A stretch of 64,000 bases of DNA, from NCBI GenBank assembly GCA_023387375.1, contig JAEWIE010000040.1:193561-257560 (forward strand), in the 5' to 3' direction. The notes beneath the pieces were generated by a model. That model ran no database searches. It worked only from the letters and a program-made list of their open reading frames with translations, and was not told the origin of the DNA. The translations under genes and the position numbers were made by a program. The stretch comes from Bacteroidota bacterium. Its GTDB lineage: Bacteria; Bacteroidota; Bacteroidia; Flavobacteriales; Weeksellaceae. Below are positions 24,460-32,871 of the stretch, piece by piece (position 1 is the first letter of the stretch; the number at the start of each line of letters is the position of its first letter).

Positions 24460-25206
24460 TTAGTTTAATAGCCAATCATAGCCTTTTTCTTCCAGTTCTA
24501 AGGCAAGAGATTTGTCACCTGTTTTGATGATTTTTCCATCGGCAAGAACATGAACGAAGTCAGGTTGGATATAATCTAAAAGTCTTTGATAGTGCGTGAT
24601 TAATAGAACCGCATTTCCTTCATTTTTAAATGAATTCACCCCGTCTGCAACGATTCGTAGGGCATCGATATCGAGTCCAGAATCCGTTTCGTCCAAAATA
24701 GCAAGCTTGGGATTCAGCATTAACATTTGGAAAATTTCATTTCTTTTCTTCTCTCCTCCTGAGAATCCGTCGTTTAAAGAACGACCTAAGAAATCTTTAC
24801 GAATATTTAGTTTTTCAGAGTTTTCTCTCACAAGGGAAAGGAGTTCTTTTGCAGGAAGATCCTCTAATCCATGCGCTTTACGAGTTTCGTTCAACGCGGC
24901 TTTGATAAAGTTGGTTACGGTCACACCGGGGATTTCAACAGGGTATTGAAAGGACATGAAAATTCCTTTGTGCGCGCGGTCCTCCGGTGCATCCTCTAGA
25001 ATACTACTGTTTTCAAATTGGATGTCTCCTTGCGTCACTTCGTAGTCTTCTTTACCTGCAATAACGGAAGAAAGTGTTGATTTTCCTGCGCCGTTCGGTC
25101 CCATAATCGCATGGACTTCACCTGGTTTGATCTCTAGATTGATTCCTTTTAGTATTTCAATGCCTTCTTCTTTAATCTCGGCATGTAGGTTGTTAATTTT
25201 AAGCAT
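24460..25206 (-). CDS. sufC: Fe-S cluster assembly ATPase SufC
   Basis: ABC-type ATPase that drives conformational change in the SufBCD scaffold. The 248-residue protein has Walker A GPNGAGKST, the Q-loop in MSFQYPVEIPGV, the SufC-type signature FSGGEKKRNE, Walker B LAILDETDSGLD and the switch histidine in LLITHYQRLL. No membrane segment is present. It stands between sufB and sufD with short gaps on the same strand. Confidence 0.98.
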   Translation of the reverse strand: MLKINNLHAEIKEEGIEILKGINLEIKPGEVHAIMGPNGAGKSTLSSVIAGKEDYEVTQGDIQFENSSILEDAPEDRAHKGIFMSFQYPVEIPGVTVTNFIKAALNETRKAHGLEDLPAKELLSLVRENSEKLNIRKDFLGRSLNDGFSGGEKKRNEIFQMLMLNPKLAILDETDSGLDIDALRIVADGVNSFKNEGNAVLLITHYQRLLDYIQPDFVHVLADGKIIKTGDKSLALELEEKGYDWLLN

Positions 25207-25275
25207 AATCTAATTGCGTATTTGTATTGCCATTAGTGATGGCTGACTTTAAATTTAAGGTTTGATTTAAGGATG

Positions 25276-26724
25276 TTATCCGACAGATCCTTCTAGTGAT
25301 ATTTCAAGTAATTTTTGAGCTTCGATTGCAAATTCCATTGGAAGCTTGTTGAGTACTTCTTTACCGAATCCATTGACAATAAGCGCAATAGCCTTTTCTG
25401 TGTCAATTCCTCTTTGGTTACAATAGAAAATCTGATCTTCCCCGATTTTGGAAGTGGTGGCCTCGTGCTCAAGTTGTGCAGTTGGATTTTTGATCTCAAT
25501 ATACGGGAAGGTGTGCGCGCCACATTCATTACCCATTAAGAGCGAATCACATTGTGAGAAGTTTCTAGCTCCTTTTGCACTTGGCATCACTTTGACAAGT
25601 CCACGGTAGGAGTTGTTCGATTTTCCTGCCGAAATCCCTTTGGAAATAATCGTGGATTTTGTGTTTTTACCAATGTGAATCATTTTAGTACCTGTATCCG
25701 CATATTGGTGATGGTTGGTCACCGCGATCGAATAAAATTCTCCAATAGAGTTGTCTCCTTTAAGAATGCAGCTTGGGTATTTCCATGTGACCGCAGAACC
25801 GGTTTCAACTTGTGTCCAGGAAATTTTTGCGTTCTTTTCGCAAAGTCCACGTTTGGTTACAAAGTTGTAAACTCCTCCTTTTCCTTCTTCATCTCCTGGA
25901 TACCAGTTTTGGACTGTGGAATATTTGATTTCTGCGCCGTCCATTGCAATTAGTTCCACAACGGCAGCGTGCAATTGGTTTTCATCTCTAGAAGGGGCTG
26001 TACATCCTTCCAAGTAAGATACATAGCTTCCCTCGTCTGCGATGACCAACGTTCTTTCAAATTGGCCTGTTCCTGCTTGGTTAATTCTAAAATAAGTCGA
26101 AAGTTCCATCGGACATTTCACTCCTTTTGGAATGTAGCAGAAACTTCCATCTGAAAATACAGCGGAGTTTAGGGCTGCGTAGAAGTTATCTCCTCTGGGA
26201 ACGACTTTTCCTATATATTTTCTGACCAGTTCTGGATGCTCTTTAATCGCTTCCGAGATAGAGCAGAAAATAATACCTTTTTCTTTTAGTGTTTTTTGAA
26301 AAGTGGTTTTCACAGATACGGAGTCAATAACGACGTCCACTGCTACACCGGAAAGTCTTTTTTGCTCTTCAATGTTAATTCCGAGTTTTTCAAAAGTTTT
26401 TAGTAGTTCAGGATCGACTTCATCAAGACTTGCTAACTCTGGCTTTTTCTTGGGAGCCGCATAATACTTAATCGCTTGGAAGTCTGGAGAGTCGTGTTTT
26501 ATATTGGCCCAATGAGGCTCTGTCATTTTTAGCCAAACACGATAGGCATCTAAACGCCATTCTGTCATCCAGCTTGGTTCTTCTTTCTTTTCCGAAATTA
26601 ATCGAATAATGTCTTCATTTAGTCCAGTTGGGAAATCTTCATACTCGATGTCTGTATAAAAACCCGCTTCGTACTCTTTGGTCTTTAGATCTTCTCTTAG
26701 ATCGTCTTCTGTATATTTAGTCAT
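25276..26724 (-). CDS. sufB: Fe-S cluster assembly protein SufB
   Basis: Main scaffold subunit of SufBCD, on which the cluster is formed. The 482-residue length is usual. Visible hallmarks are the EGCTAPSRDENQLHAAVVEL segment with its conserved Cys, the TVQNWYPGDEEGKGGVYNFV segment, SQCDSLLMGNECGAHTFPYI and the C-terminal LEHEATTSKIGEDQIFYCNQ with Cys and Glu near the SufB-SufD interface. It follows sufA and precedes sufC. Confidence 0.98.
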   Translation of the reverse strand: MTKYTEDDLREDLKTKEYEAGFYTDIEYEDFPTGLNEDIIRLISEKKEEPSWMTEWRLDAYRVWLKMTEPHWANIKHDSPDFQAIKYYAAPKKKPELASLDEVDPELLKTFEKLGINIEEQKRLSGVAVDVVIDSVSVKTTFQKTLKEKGIIFCSISEAIKEHPELVRKYIGKVVPRGDNFYAALNSAVFSDGSFCYIPKGVKCPMELSTYFRINQAGTGQFERTLVIADEGSYVSYLEGCTAPSRDENQLHAAVVELIAMDGAEIKYSTVQNWYPGDEEGKGGVYNFVTKRGLCEKNAKISWTQVETGSAVTWKYPSCILKGDNSIGEFYSIAVTNHHQYADTGTKMIHIGKNTKSTIISKGISAGKSNNSYRGLVKVMPSAKGARNFSQCDSLLMGNECGAHTFPYIEIKNPTAQLEHEATTSKIGEDQIFYCNQRGIDTEKAIALIVNGFGKEVLNKLPMEFAIEAQKLLEISLEGSVG

Positions 26725-26797
26725 AAGATTTACAATAGTTATTCCTTAAAACAATTTGCTTTATAGAATTGGAGGCTACTATAGTAGCCCCTTATTT

Positions 26798-27127
26798 TTA
26801 TAAGCTAAAACTCTCACCACAACCACATGTCCTAGAAGCATTCGGATTGTTGAAAACGAATCCTTTTCCATTGAGTCCACCTGAATATTCAAGTACAGTT
26901 CCTGCTAGGTAGAGGATCGATTTCTTATCAATGATTATTTTGATACCGTTGTCTTCAAAAACCTGATCTAATTCTTCTTTTGAATGGTCGAATTTCAGGA
27001 CGTATTCAAGACCTGAGCATCCTCCACTTTTTACGCCCACACGAATGTAGTCTACTAGTGCATCGAACCCATCTTCACTCATTAGTTGGATGGCTTTCTG
27101 TTTTGCTTGATCGCTTACTTTGATCAT
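26798..27127 (-). CDS. sufA: Fe-S cluster carrier/assembly protein, HesB/IscA type (SufA)
   Basis: A 109-residue A-type carrier that takes clusters from the SufBCD scaffold to apo-proteins. The three conserved cysteines are in KSGGCSGLEYVL and the C-terminal SRTCGCGESFSL. It is the first gene of the sufABCD operon, with a good promoter 29-60 bases upstream. The symbol is by position in the operon; IscA-type proteins are hard to tell apart by sequence alone. Confidence 0.93.
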   Translation of the reverse strand: MIKVSDQAKQKAIQLMSEDGFDALVDYIRVGVKSGGCSGLEYVLKFDHSKEELDQVFEDNGIKIIIDKKSILYLAGTVLEYSGGLNGKGFVFNNPNASRTCGCGESFSL

Positions 27128-27155
27128 TGTTTTTATTTAGAATGATTTTAGATTA

Positions 27156-27187
27156 CAAAAATACGAACTATTACATGGATTATCAAA
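27156..27187 (-). promoter_or_regulatory. Bacteroidota promoter of the suf operon
   Basis: On the minus strand TTTG (27184-27187), a 20-base spacer and TATTTTTG (27156-27163) give an ideal promoter, with the sufA ATG about 29 bases downstream of the -7 element. Confidence 0.8.
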
Positions 27188-27373
27188 TTTAACGCTCTAT
27201 TTTACCTATCATTCCTATTGACAAAGACTTTAAGAGGACTTTTTTATCCTTTTTTAAGGTTTTTAGACTCTTAAAGATCCGTTATGGATGGGAGATAAGA
27301 ACAAAATAGCACATCTAGGAAGAATTTTTTTAACTTTTCATAAAATTTTATATCCTACTTGAAATAATTTAAA

Positions 27374-28195
27374 ATGAGAAAACTATTGCTTTCTTTGCTT
27401 GTCACAGTGAGTTGTTTAGTGAGTGCCCAATCGATGCGATTTGTCTACGAGGCAAGAATGATACCTAATTTAGAAAAGCCAGACCAAGTTGTGGTTGAAA
27501 ATGTTCTTTTGGATGTGGGAGAAGGTCGGAGTGTATTTCAATCGGAAAATGCTGTGAAACGGGATTCTTTGATTCAACGTGGACGGATAACAAGGACAAT
27601 GGATGCTTCTCAGTTCAGGGATCTGAGATCAAAAATAAACTACGTGGTAACTAAAAACTTAAAGGATCAAACCATCACCTTCCAAGAACGCATTGGCCGG
27701 GATCAGTATGCGTACGAAGAAGACCGCAAGATGGATTGGGAAATCAAGCCTGAAACAATGAAAGTCGAGGAATATACGGCCCAAAAAGCAGTTGTTGATT
27801 TTGGGGGAAGAAAATGGACCGCTTGGTTTACTACCGAGATCCCTTTGGCAGATGGACCTTATAAGTTTTCAGGACTTCCTGGACTTATTGTAAAAGTCGA
27901 GGACGAAACAGGCGAGTTTAGCTTTGATTTAAAAGAAAGCAAATCCTTAGGTGCCAGTGCAAAGAATAGTGAAGATATGAGTGGATTTGGCAGAGGACGC
28001 CTTATCACCTTAAAGCGTTCTGATTTTGAAAAGCAAATGGCGAAATACCGCAAGGACCCGATCGCATTTATGAGCGCGGCTTCTGGATCTGGTCGGGGGC
28101 CAGGGAGGCGAGGAATAGATCCTAGCCGACAAAAAGAAATGCAAAATCGATTGCTCACCGAGATCAAGGAGTCAAGCAACAGGATTGAAAAATAG
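27374..28195 (+). CDS. Secreted GLPGLI family protein
   Basis: A 273-residue exported protein with signal peptide MRKLLLSLLVTVSCLVSAQ. Mid-protein is the name-giving motif in DGPYKFSGLPGLIVKVED (near residue 166), preceded by GGRKWTAWFTTEIP. The family is confined to Bacteroidota and is thought to be periplasmic or outer-membrane associated, with no known activity. The C-terminus is basic and Gly/Arg-rich. A second member of the family is partly visible at the end of the window. The 246-base gap upstream carries the divergent suf promoter, and I saw no clear promoter for this gene. Confidence 0.9.
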   Translation: MRKLLLSLLVTVSCLVSAQSMRFVYEARMIPNLEKPDQVVVENVLLDVGEGRSVFQSENAVKRDSLIQRGRITRTMDASQFRDLRSKINYVVTKNLKDQTITFQERIGRDQYAYEEDRKMDWEIKPETMKVEEYTAQKAVVDFGGRKWTAWFTTEIPLADGPYKFSGLPGLIVKVEDETGEFSFDLKESKSLGASAKNSEDMSGFGRGRLITLKRSDFEKQMAKYRKDPIAFMSAASGSGRGPGRRGIDPSRQKEMQNRLLTEIKESSNRIEK

Positions 28196-28220
28196 ACTTC
28201 CTAGACGGGAAAGAAATAGA

Positions 28221-28249
28221 AAAGCCGTTTCAAAAAATGAAACGGCTTT
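28221..28249. terminator. Bidirectional terminator
   Basis: AAAGCCGTTTC at 28221-28231 pairs perfectly with GAAACGGCTTT at 28239-28249 between the convergent GLPGLI and rplY genes. T- and A-rich flanks on both sides suit both strands. Confidence 0.8.
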
Positions 28250-28273
28250 CTTGTGTCTCTAAAGAGATTTTTA

Positions 28274-28906
28274 TTATTCTGCAGATTCACTTGCAGGTGC
28301 TTCACTTGCACCTTCAGTGGTTTCCTCTTCATCTTCATCATCTCCAGCACCCCCTTTAAGAGCAGTTCTAGACATTTTAACAGCCACAACAACCGCGTTG
28401 TCTGGATGCATGAAAGTAAAGTTAGAAGCTTTGATATCTCCTACATAAAGTTTGTTACCAATCTTAAGTGGAGTTACATCCACAACGATTTCGTCTGGTA
28501 GGTTTGCAGGAAGAGCTTTGATTTTTAGTTTTCTGAAAGATTGTCTTAACGCACCCCCAGCAACAACTCCTTTCGCGCGACCTGTTAATCTTACAGGAAC
28601 TTCCATGATCACTGCTTTGTCGTCAGCTAATCTGTAGAAGTCTACGTGTAAAATTTTGTCGGTAATTGGGTGAAACTGGATGTCCTGAAGAACTGCAGGG
28701 ATGGTTTGACCGTCGATGACAAGTTCAGCTGTGTGTGCGTCTGGCGTGTAGATAAGGCCTTTGAATGCTTTTTCTTCAGAAGAAAAGTTTAAAGGTTCAC
28801 CTCCACCATAAACAACACAAGGAACTAGTTCAGCATCACGTAAAGCTTTTGTAGACTTTTTGCCCACGCTTTCTCTTTTTGTGCCTTGAATTGTAATTGA
28901 TTTCAT
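28274..28906 (-). CDS. rplY: 50S ribosomal protein L25/general stress protein Ctc
   Basis: Binds 5S rRNA in the large subunit. The 210-residue length shows it is the long Ctc-type version: an N-terminal L25 beta-barrel (ITIQGTKRESVGKKSTKALRD and VVYGGGEPLNF) and a C-terminal TL5-type domain (LPANLPDEIVVDVTPLKIGN). It ends in an acidic low-complexity tail, DDEDEEETTEG. It lies directly downstream of prs on the same strand, an association seen in many bacteria. Confidence 0.96.
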   Translation of the reverse strand: MKSITIQGTKRESVGKKSTKALRDAELVPCVVYGGGEPLNFSSEEKAFKGLIYTPDAHTAELVIDGQTIPAVLQDIQFHPITDKILHVDFYRLADDKAVIMEVPVRLTGRAKGVVAGGALRQSFRKLKIKALPANLPDEIVVDVTPLKIGNKLYVGDIKASNFTFMHPDNAVVVAVKMSRTALKGGAGDDEDEEETTEGASEAPASESAE

Positions 28907-29012
28907 TGTAAAAAAATTATTTTTTGAGGTGGCAAAGATAACTATTTTTTTGATAAACTAAAAACCGGCCTCTAAGAAATAGAAGGGCGGTTAGATTTGA
29001 GTGTCGTATGAA

Positions 29013-29951
29013 TTAAATTATGAACTTATCGCTGATGGATTGATGTTCGTGCACCATTTTCATAACGTCTGCAAAAAGCTTCGCACTTGAGAGCACTTTG
29101 ATTTTAGAGGAAAGTTCTGTTTTCACTGGAATTGTATCCGTGACAATTACCTCTAATAGTGGTGAATTTTCAATGTTTTCATAAGCTTTACCAGAAAGAA
29201 CTGCGTGGGTAGCCATTGCACGAACAGATTTTGCGCCGTTTTTGATTAAAATTTCGGCTGCTTTACAAAGCGTTCCTGCTGTATCAATCATATCGTCGAT
29301 CAGAATCACATTACGGTCTTTCACATCTCCAATAAGGAACATCTCTTCTACGACATTTGCCTTTTTTCTTTCTTTATAAGCGATAACCACTTCTGCGCCT
29401 AAATGGCCCGCATAGTTTTTCGCTCTTTTTGCACCTCCCATATCTGGAGAAGCGATGGTAAGGCTTTCCAAATTCAATGAAGTAATGTAATCTACAAAAA
29501 TGGTTGAAGCGTAAAGATGGTCCACAGGTATTTCAAAGAATCCTTGGATTTGATCTGCGTGCAAATCCATTGTCATGATACGAGTGGCACCTGCCGCCGT
29601 AAGTAGATTTGCAACTAATTTAGCTCCGATCGGTGCTCTTGGTTTGTCTTTGCGGTCTTGTCTGGCCAGTCCATAATAAGGAATAACCACTGTAATGCTT
29701 TTTGCGGAAGCTCTTTTTGCCGCATCAATCATTAGAAGAAGTTCTAATAAATTGTCTGCTGGTGGAAAAGTGGATCCAATTAAAAACACACGTCCACCTC
29801 GAACGGACTGGTCAAGAACCGGTTCGAATTCCCCATCACTAAATTCTTGAAAATTGATTTTTCCTAAAGATTGACCGTAAAATTCGGCTATCTTTTCTGC
29901 TAATTCTTTGCTTGTTCTTGTCGAAAATAAATAACTTAATTGCTCCGCCAT
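29013..29951 (-). CDS. prs: Ribose-phosphate pyrophosphokinase
   Basis: Makes PRPP from ribose 5-phosphate and ATP for nucleotide, His and Trp synthesis. The 312-residue protein has the ATP-binding flag region IPYYGLARQDRKDKPRAPI, the DLHADQIQGFF metal-binding loop and the PRPP-binding motif VILIDDMIDTAGTL. The frame stays open up to 30014, but the ATG at 29951 (MAEQLSYLF) gives the canonical N-terminus and lies just after a -7 element. It is followed by rplY. Confidence 0.97.
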   Translation of the reverse strand: MAEQLSYLFSTRTSKELAEKIAEFYGQSLGKINFQEFSDGEFEPVLDQSVRGGRVFLIGSTFPPADNLLELLLMIDAAKRASAKSITVVIPYYGLARQDRKDKPRAPIGAKLVANLLTAAGATRIMTMDLHADQIQGFFEIPVDHLYASTIFVDYITSLNLESLTIASPDMGGAKRAKNYAGHLGAEVVIAYKERKKANVVEEMFLIGDVKDRNVILIDDMIDTAGTLCKAAEILIKNGAKSVRAMATHAVLSGKAYENIENSPLLEVIVTDTIPVKTELSSKIKVLSSAKLFADVMKMVHEHQSISDKFII

Positions 29952-29972
29952 TTTTAACTTTTTATTAGAGTG

Positions 29973-29980
29973 CAAATTTA
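29973..29980 (-). promoter_or_regulatory. Bacteroidota -7 promoter element of prs
   Basis: On the minus strand TAAATTTG is a full match to TAnnTTTG, 21 bases before the prs ATG at 29951. This supports the short start over the upstream in-frame codon at 30014. Confidence 0.6.
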
Positions 29981-30014
29981 AACAAAATTTAATGTAACAT
30001 GAATTTGAAGGCAT

Positions 30015-30267
30015 TAAATATGAAAGCCATTCTTTTTCAAAAGGAAATAAAGCGATCTATACTCAATGCAAACTTTGGATTTTCCAATTTGTAGAGGAAA
30101 CTCTTTTGTCTATTGAGCGTTTACATGAATCAATAATTTTATAATTTTTACTATTGAATATCAATGTGTTGTGATTTTATTTGCATATCCGATGCAAGAT
30201 TTTGTTTTTTTTGACTTTATTCTATTGAGTGCTCATGAAAACAAATTAAAATTATAAACTTTAAGAA
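30015..30267. other. Intergenic region with a hairpin and an imperfect direct repeat
   Basis: This AT-rich gap between divergent prs and the DUF4840 gene has no ORF I would support. It holds the hairpin TTGCAT/ATGCAA (30181-30186 with 30192-30197) followed by a T-rich run, which could terminate a plus-strand transcript. It also holds an imperfect repeat: TCTATTGAGCG near 30109 and TCTATTGAGTG near 30221, each followed by CATGAA. No full promoter was recognised for the DUF4840 gene. Confidence 0.4.
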
Positions 30268-30852
30268 ATGAGAAACAAAATGACTTGGATGCGTACTTTC
30301 GCACTGTTTGCATTAATCGGATTAACCTTTGTCTCGTGTCGTATGGACGATGATAATTTCAATGAACTACTTCCTGTGGAGGTGACTGATGTACCTGGTA
30401 CGTATACTGGGAAGGCTGTGGCAAAACAAGGGCAATTTAGCAAAACCTACCTTGCTGATTTTACAGCAAGTGAAGATGCAATTGCAATCAAAGAATTTCC
30501 AATGGATGAGATTGTGAAAGCGATTGTGTCGGATCCAATCGAAGCGAAAAAAGCCCTAGAAGATCTTGAAGCCGTACCTTACACATTGGGATATACCGCA
30601 GAACTAGCTTCTAGCAAGAAAGAAGTAATGCTAAAGTTAGGAGCTCAATCACTTCAGTTTGATTTGCCTGTCAAAGGTCAAACTAAATCTGTAGTAGTTC
30701 ACTTTAAGCAAGAAGCTGCAGGTTCTTTTTATGCCACTGAAATGGGTGAAGAACTTTACCTTGCCTTTAATGCAAACAAAATCGAAGTAGATGGCGTAGA
30801 GTTAGCTTCTAACGAAGAGATTAACTATTTATTTGGAGGTCTGAAAAAATAG
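30268..30852 (+). CDS. DUF4840 family lipoprotein
   Basis: A 194-residue lipoprotein. The signal peptide MRNKMTWMRTFALFALIGL ends in the lipobox FVSC, with the modified Cys at residue 24. Acidic residues (RMDDDNF) directly after it suggest surface export, as in Bacteroidota lipoprotein sorting. The mature part, with VPGTYTGKAVAKQGQFSKTY and a C-terminal YLFGGLKK, resembles DUF4840 proteins of unknown function. The family call is moderate. It is a single-gene unit with a terminator just downstream. Confidence 0.75.
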   Translation: MRNKMTWMRTFALFALIGLTFVSCRMDDDNFNELLPVEVTDVPGTYTGKAVAKQGQFSKTYLADFTASEDAIAIKEFPMDEIVKAIVSDPIEAKKALEDLEAVPYTLGYTAELASSKKEVMLKLGAQSLQFDLPVKGQTKSVVVHFKQEAAGSFYATEMGEELYLAFNANKIEVDGVELASNEEINYLFGGLKK

Positions 30853-30872
30853 GATTCGATCTAAATATTGAT

Positions 30873-30908
30873 ACAAGGGTTGTACATTTGAACAATCCTT
30901 GTTTTTTT
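30873..30908 (+). terminator. Terminator of the DUF4840 gene
   Basis: ACAAGGGTTGT at 30873-30883 pairs with ACAATCCTTGT at 30892-30902 through one G-T wobble, followed by seven Ts. It lies 20 bases past the stop codon and just before the sigma factor gene. Confidence 0.75.
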
Positions 30909-30924
30909 GCAGGGAAATATTGAA

Positions 30925-31491
30925 ATGAGTAGCAATATAGGTTCGGAAAAAGAAATTGTTGACTCCCTTCTTCGAAAGGAGCAAGGAGCATGGAAAGAAT
31001 GGTATCATTCTATTTCTCCAGGTCTTATGTCGCTATGCATTCGGTATGTGAGAGACCGCGACCTTGCAAATGACGTACTCCAAAATAGTTTTATAAAAAT
31101 GTTTCATTCGATTCCTTCCTTCCAATTTCGTGGCGAAGGATCGCTTAAAGCATGGGCTTCAAGAATTGCGATTAATGAAGCCCTTAGAGAGCTTAAATCC
31201 CAATCCGGGTGGCAAAGATTACAATTTGAGCAGGAGCTTGCTGAGCCCGAAACCGAGGATCCTGACGTGGAGAACCTAGCCCAAGAGGAGATATTGGAGT
31301 TGATATTGCAATTGCCTGATGGATACCGTACTGTTTTTAATCTGTATGTATTTGAGAATTTGAGTCACAAGCAAATTGCAGAGCAATTAAACATTGGTGA
31401 GAGCACATCTGCATCCCAACTTCACCGCGCAAAAGGCATTTTAGCGGAAAAGATAAAATTACGACAACGTTTAGATAAAAAGATTTTATGA
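30925..31491 (+). CDS. ECF-type RNA polymerase sigma factor
   Basis: A 188-residue sigma-70 family protein with only region 2 (YVRDRDLANDVLQNSFIKMF) and region 4 (LPDGYRTVFNLYVFENLSHKQIAEQLNIGESTSASQLHRAK, a helix-turn-helix). It is of the extracytoplasmic function class and would direct RNA polymerase to a specific promoter set. I chose the ATG at 30925 (MSSNIGSEKE) over the in-frame TTG at 30907, which lies inside the terminator tail. Its stop codon overlaps the start of the next gene (ATGA), so the membrane-anchored beta-barrel protein is its translationally coupled partner. Confidence 0.92.
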   Translation: MSSNIGSEKEIVDSLLRKEQGAWKEWYHSISPGLMSLCIRYVRDRDLANDVLQNSFIKMFHSIPSFQFRGEGSLKAWASRIAINEALRELKSQSGWQRLQFEQELAEPETEDPDVENLAQEEILELILQLPDGYRTVFNLYVFENLSHKQIAEQLNIGESTSASQLHRAKGILAEKIKLRQRLDKKIL

Positions 31492-32789
31492 AACGCAATT
31501 GGTCACAAAAGCTTAGAGAGAAGATGGAAGGCCATGAAATGGCTCCGGACGCTGAGGGATGGCAAAAAATAGAACAAAATCTATTTCTTGAGCTTCCTGC
31601 TGAAGTTGCGTCAGCCCCTCTTGTGGACAGCTCTACCCGATTGAGGAGAAGACGAAAAGTTCAAAATTTTGCTATTGCTGCTAGTCTAGGAGGACTTTTA
31701 GTTTGCGGAGCACTACTTTATTCCACACTTAAAAGCAATCAAGGAGTCCCAACAAACAACACACTGACTTTAGACGAAAATAGAGAAGAGTCTAAAGTTC
31801 CAAATAGAGCAGAGAGTGAAGAATTAAAAAAAGAATCTGAGCCGAAAGTAGTGAAGATTGAAACGAGCGAGAAATCCTTTCTGCGGCTTTTAAATCCGGT
31901 TGAAAGGATAGGAATTGAAAATCGCAAAACGGAAGCGATGTACACAGATAATGAGTCGCTAACCTATAGTTCGAGGCCAGGTGTCTATACTTATGGGATT
32001 TTAAGTGGTATTCAAAGAGTGACCGACCCCTATCCTTATAGAATTGCAGTGTCTACCAAAGAGCTCAATTCCAATAAACAATCGAAGTCAAAAGAGAGAA
32101 GAGGAATTAGTTTTGGACCGATTGCAGGACAATTGGCCTCCAATTCTACGGCTCAAAATCCAGGATATCTAACTCTTAGCGGAGGAAGTGCCACTCGAAT
32201 GGCGATGCAACAACTTGATGCTCCTTATGCGAGCGTACTTATGGAGAATTCAGCGCAGGAAGCCAGTACAGAAGTGAATCACCATACACCTGTGACTTAC
32301 GGGCTAGCGTTGCAGTATCCACTGAATTCAAAATGGAGTCTGAGTTCAGGTGTAAGTTATACTCGATTACGCTCCGATCTAAAAGCAGGCACTAGCTCCA
32401 GTTATTGGGAGAGCAGGCAAGATCTTCATTATATAGGAGTGCCCCTTTTTGTCAATTATGAAATTTCAGAGAACGCTAAAGTTCGTACATATGCCTATGG
32501 AGGGGGAGAAGTTAAAAAAGTGGTCGCTGCCAATTCACGGACTAAATATGTTGTGAAAAACGAGCCAGAAACCTTCACGAATGAAAAGCTTAGTGAAAAA
32601 CCAGTTCAAGTTTCTTTGAATGCCGGAGTGGGGCTTGAATATCGTTTGCACAAAAACATTAGTTTGTATGTAGAACCAGGCGTTGAATACCACATAGATG
32701 ACAATTCAAACCTACAATCTATATATAAGGATAAACCATTAAATGTAAATCTACGAACAGGACTTAGGTTTACTATCGGGAAACCTTAA
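31488..32789 (+). CDS. Membrane-anchored protein with outer-membrane beta-barrel domain, coupled to an ECF sigma factor
   Basis: A 433-residue protein with three parts. A cytoplasmic-looking N-terminus (residues 1-57, NWSQKLREKMEGHEMAPD) ends in RLRRRRK. One hydrophobic helix follows at about 60-80. A charged, low-complexity linker comes next, then a C-terminal half of alternating beta strands resembling OmpA/PorT-type barrels (SLSSGVSYTRLRSDLK, VSLNAGVGLEYRLHKN, LNVNLRTGLRFTI). It overlaps the sigma gene by 4 bases. The N-terminal part is in the place of an anti-sigma domain, but no zinc anti-sigma motif is present. Its role as regulator is inference. Confidence 0.75.
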   Translation: MKRNWSQKLREKMEGHEMAPDAEGWQKIEQNLFLELPAEVASAPLVDSSTRLRRRRKVQNFAIAASLGGLLVCGALLYSTLKSNQGVPTNNTLTLDENREESKVPNRAESEELKKESEPKVVKIETSEKSFLRLLNPVERIGIENRKTEAMYTDNESLTYSSRPGVYTYGILSGIQRVTDPYPYRIAVSTKELNSNKQSKSKERRGISFGPIAGQLASNSTAQNPGYLTLSGGSATRMAMQQLDAPYASVLMENSAQEASTEVNHHTPVTYGLALQYPLNSKWSLSSGVSYTRLRSDLKAGTSSSYWESRQDLHYIGVPLFVNYEISENAKVRTYAYGGGEVKKVVAANSRTKYVVKNEPETFTNEKLSEKPVQVSLNAGVGLEYRLHKNISLYVEPGVEYHIDDNSNLQSIYKDKPLNVNLRTGLRFTIGKP

Positions 32790-32812
32790 TGAGAAAGCCT
32801 TAAGTACAGAAA

Positions 32813-32840
32813 GAAAGCCAGAGTAATCACTCTGGCTTTC
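32813..32840. terminator. Bidirectional terminator
   Basis: GAAAGCCAGAGT at 32813-32824 pairs perfectly with ACTCTGGCTTTC at 32829-32840 across a 4-base loop, between convergent genes. TTGTTTT follows on the plus strand. Confidence 0.8.
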
Positions 32841-32871
32841 TTGTTTTAACATTTAAATAATCGACCCTAGT

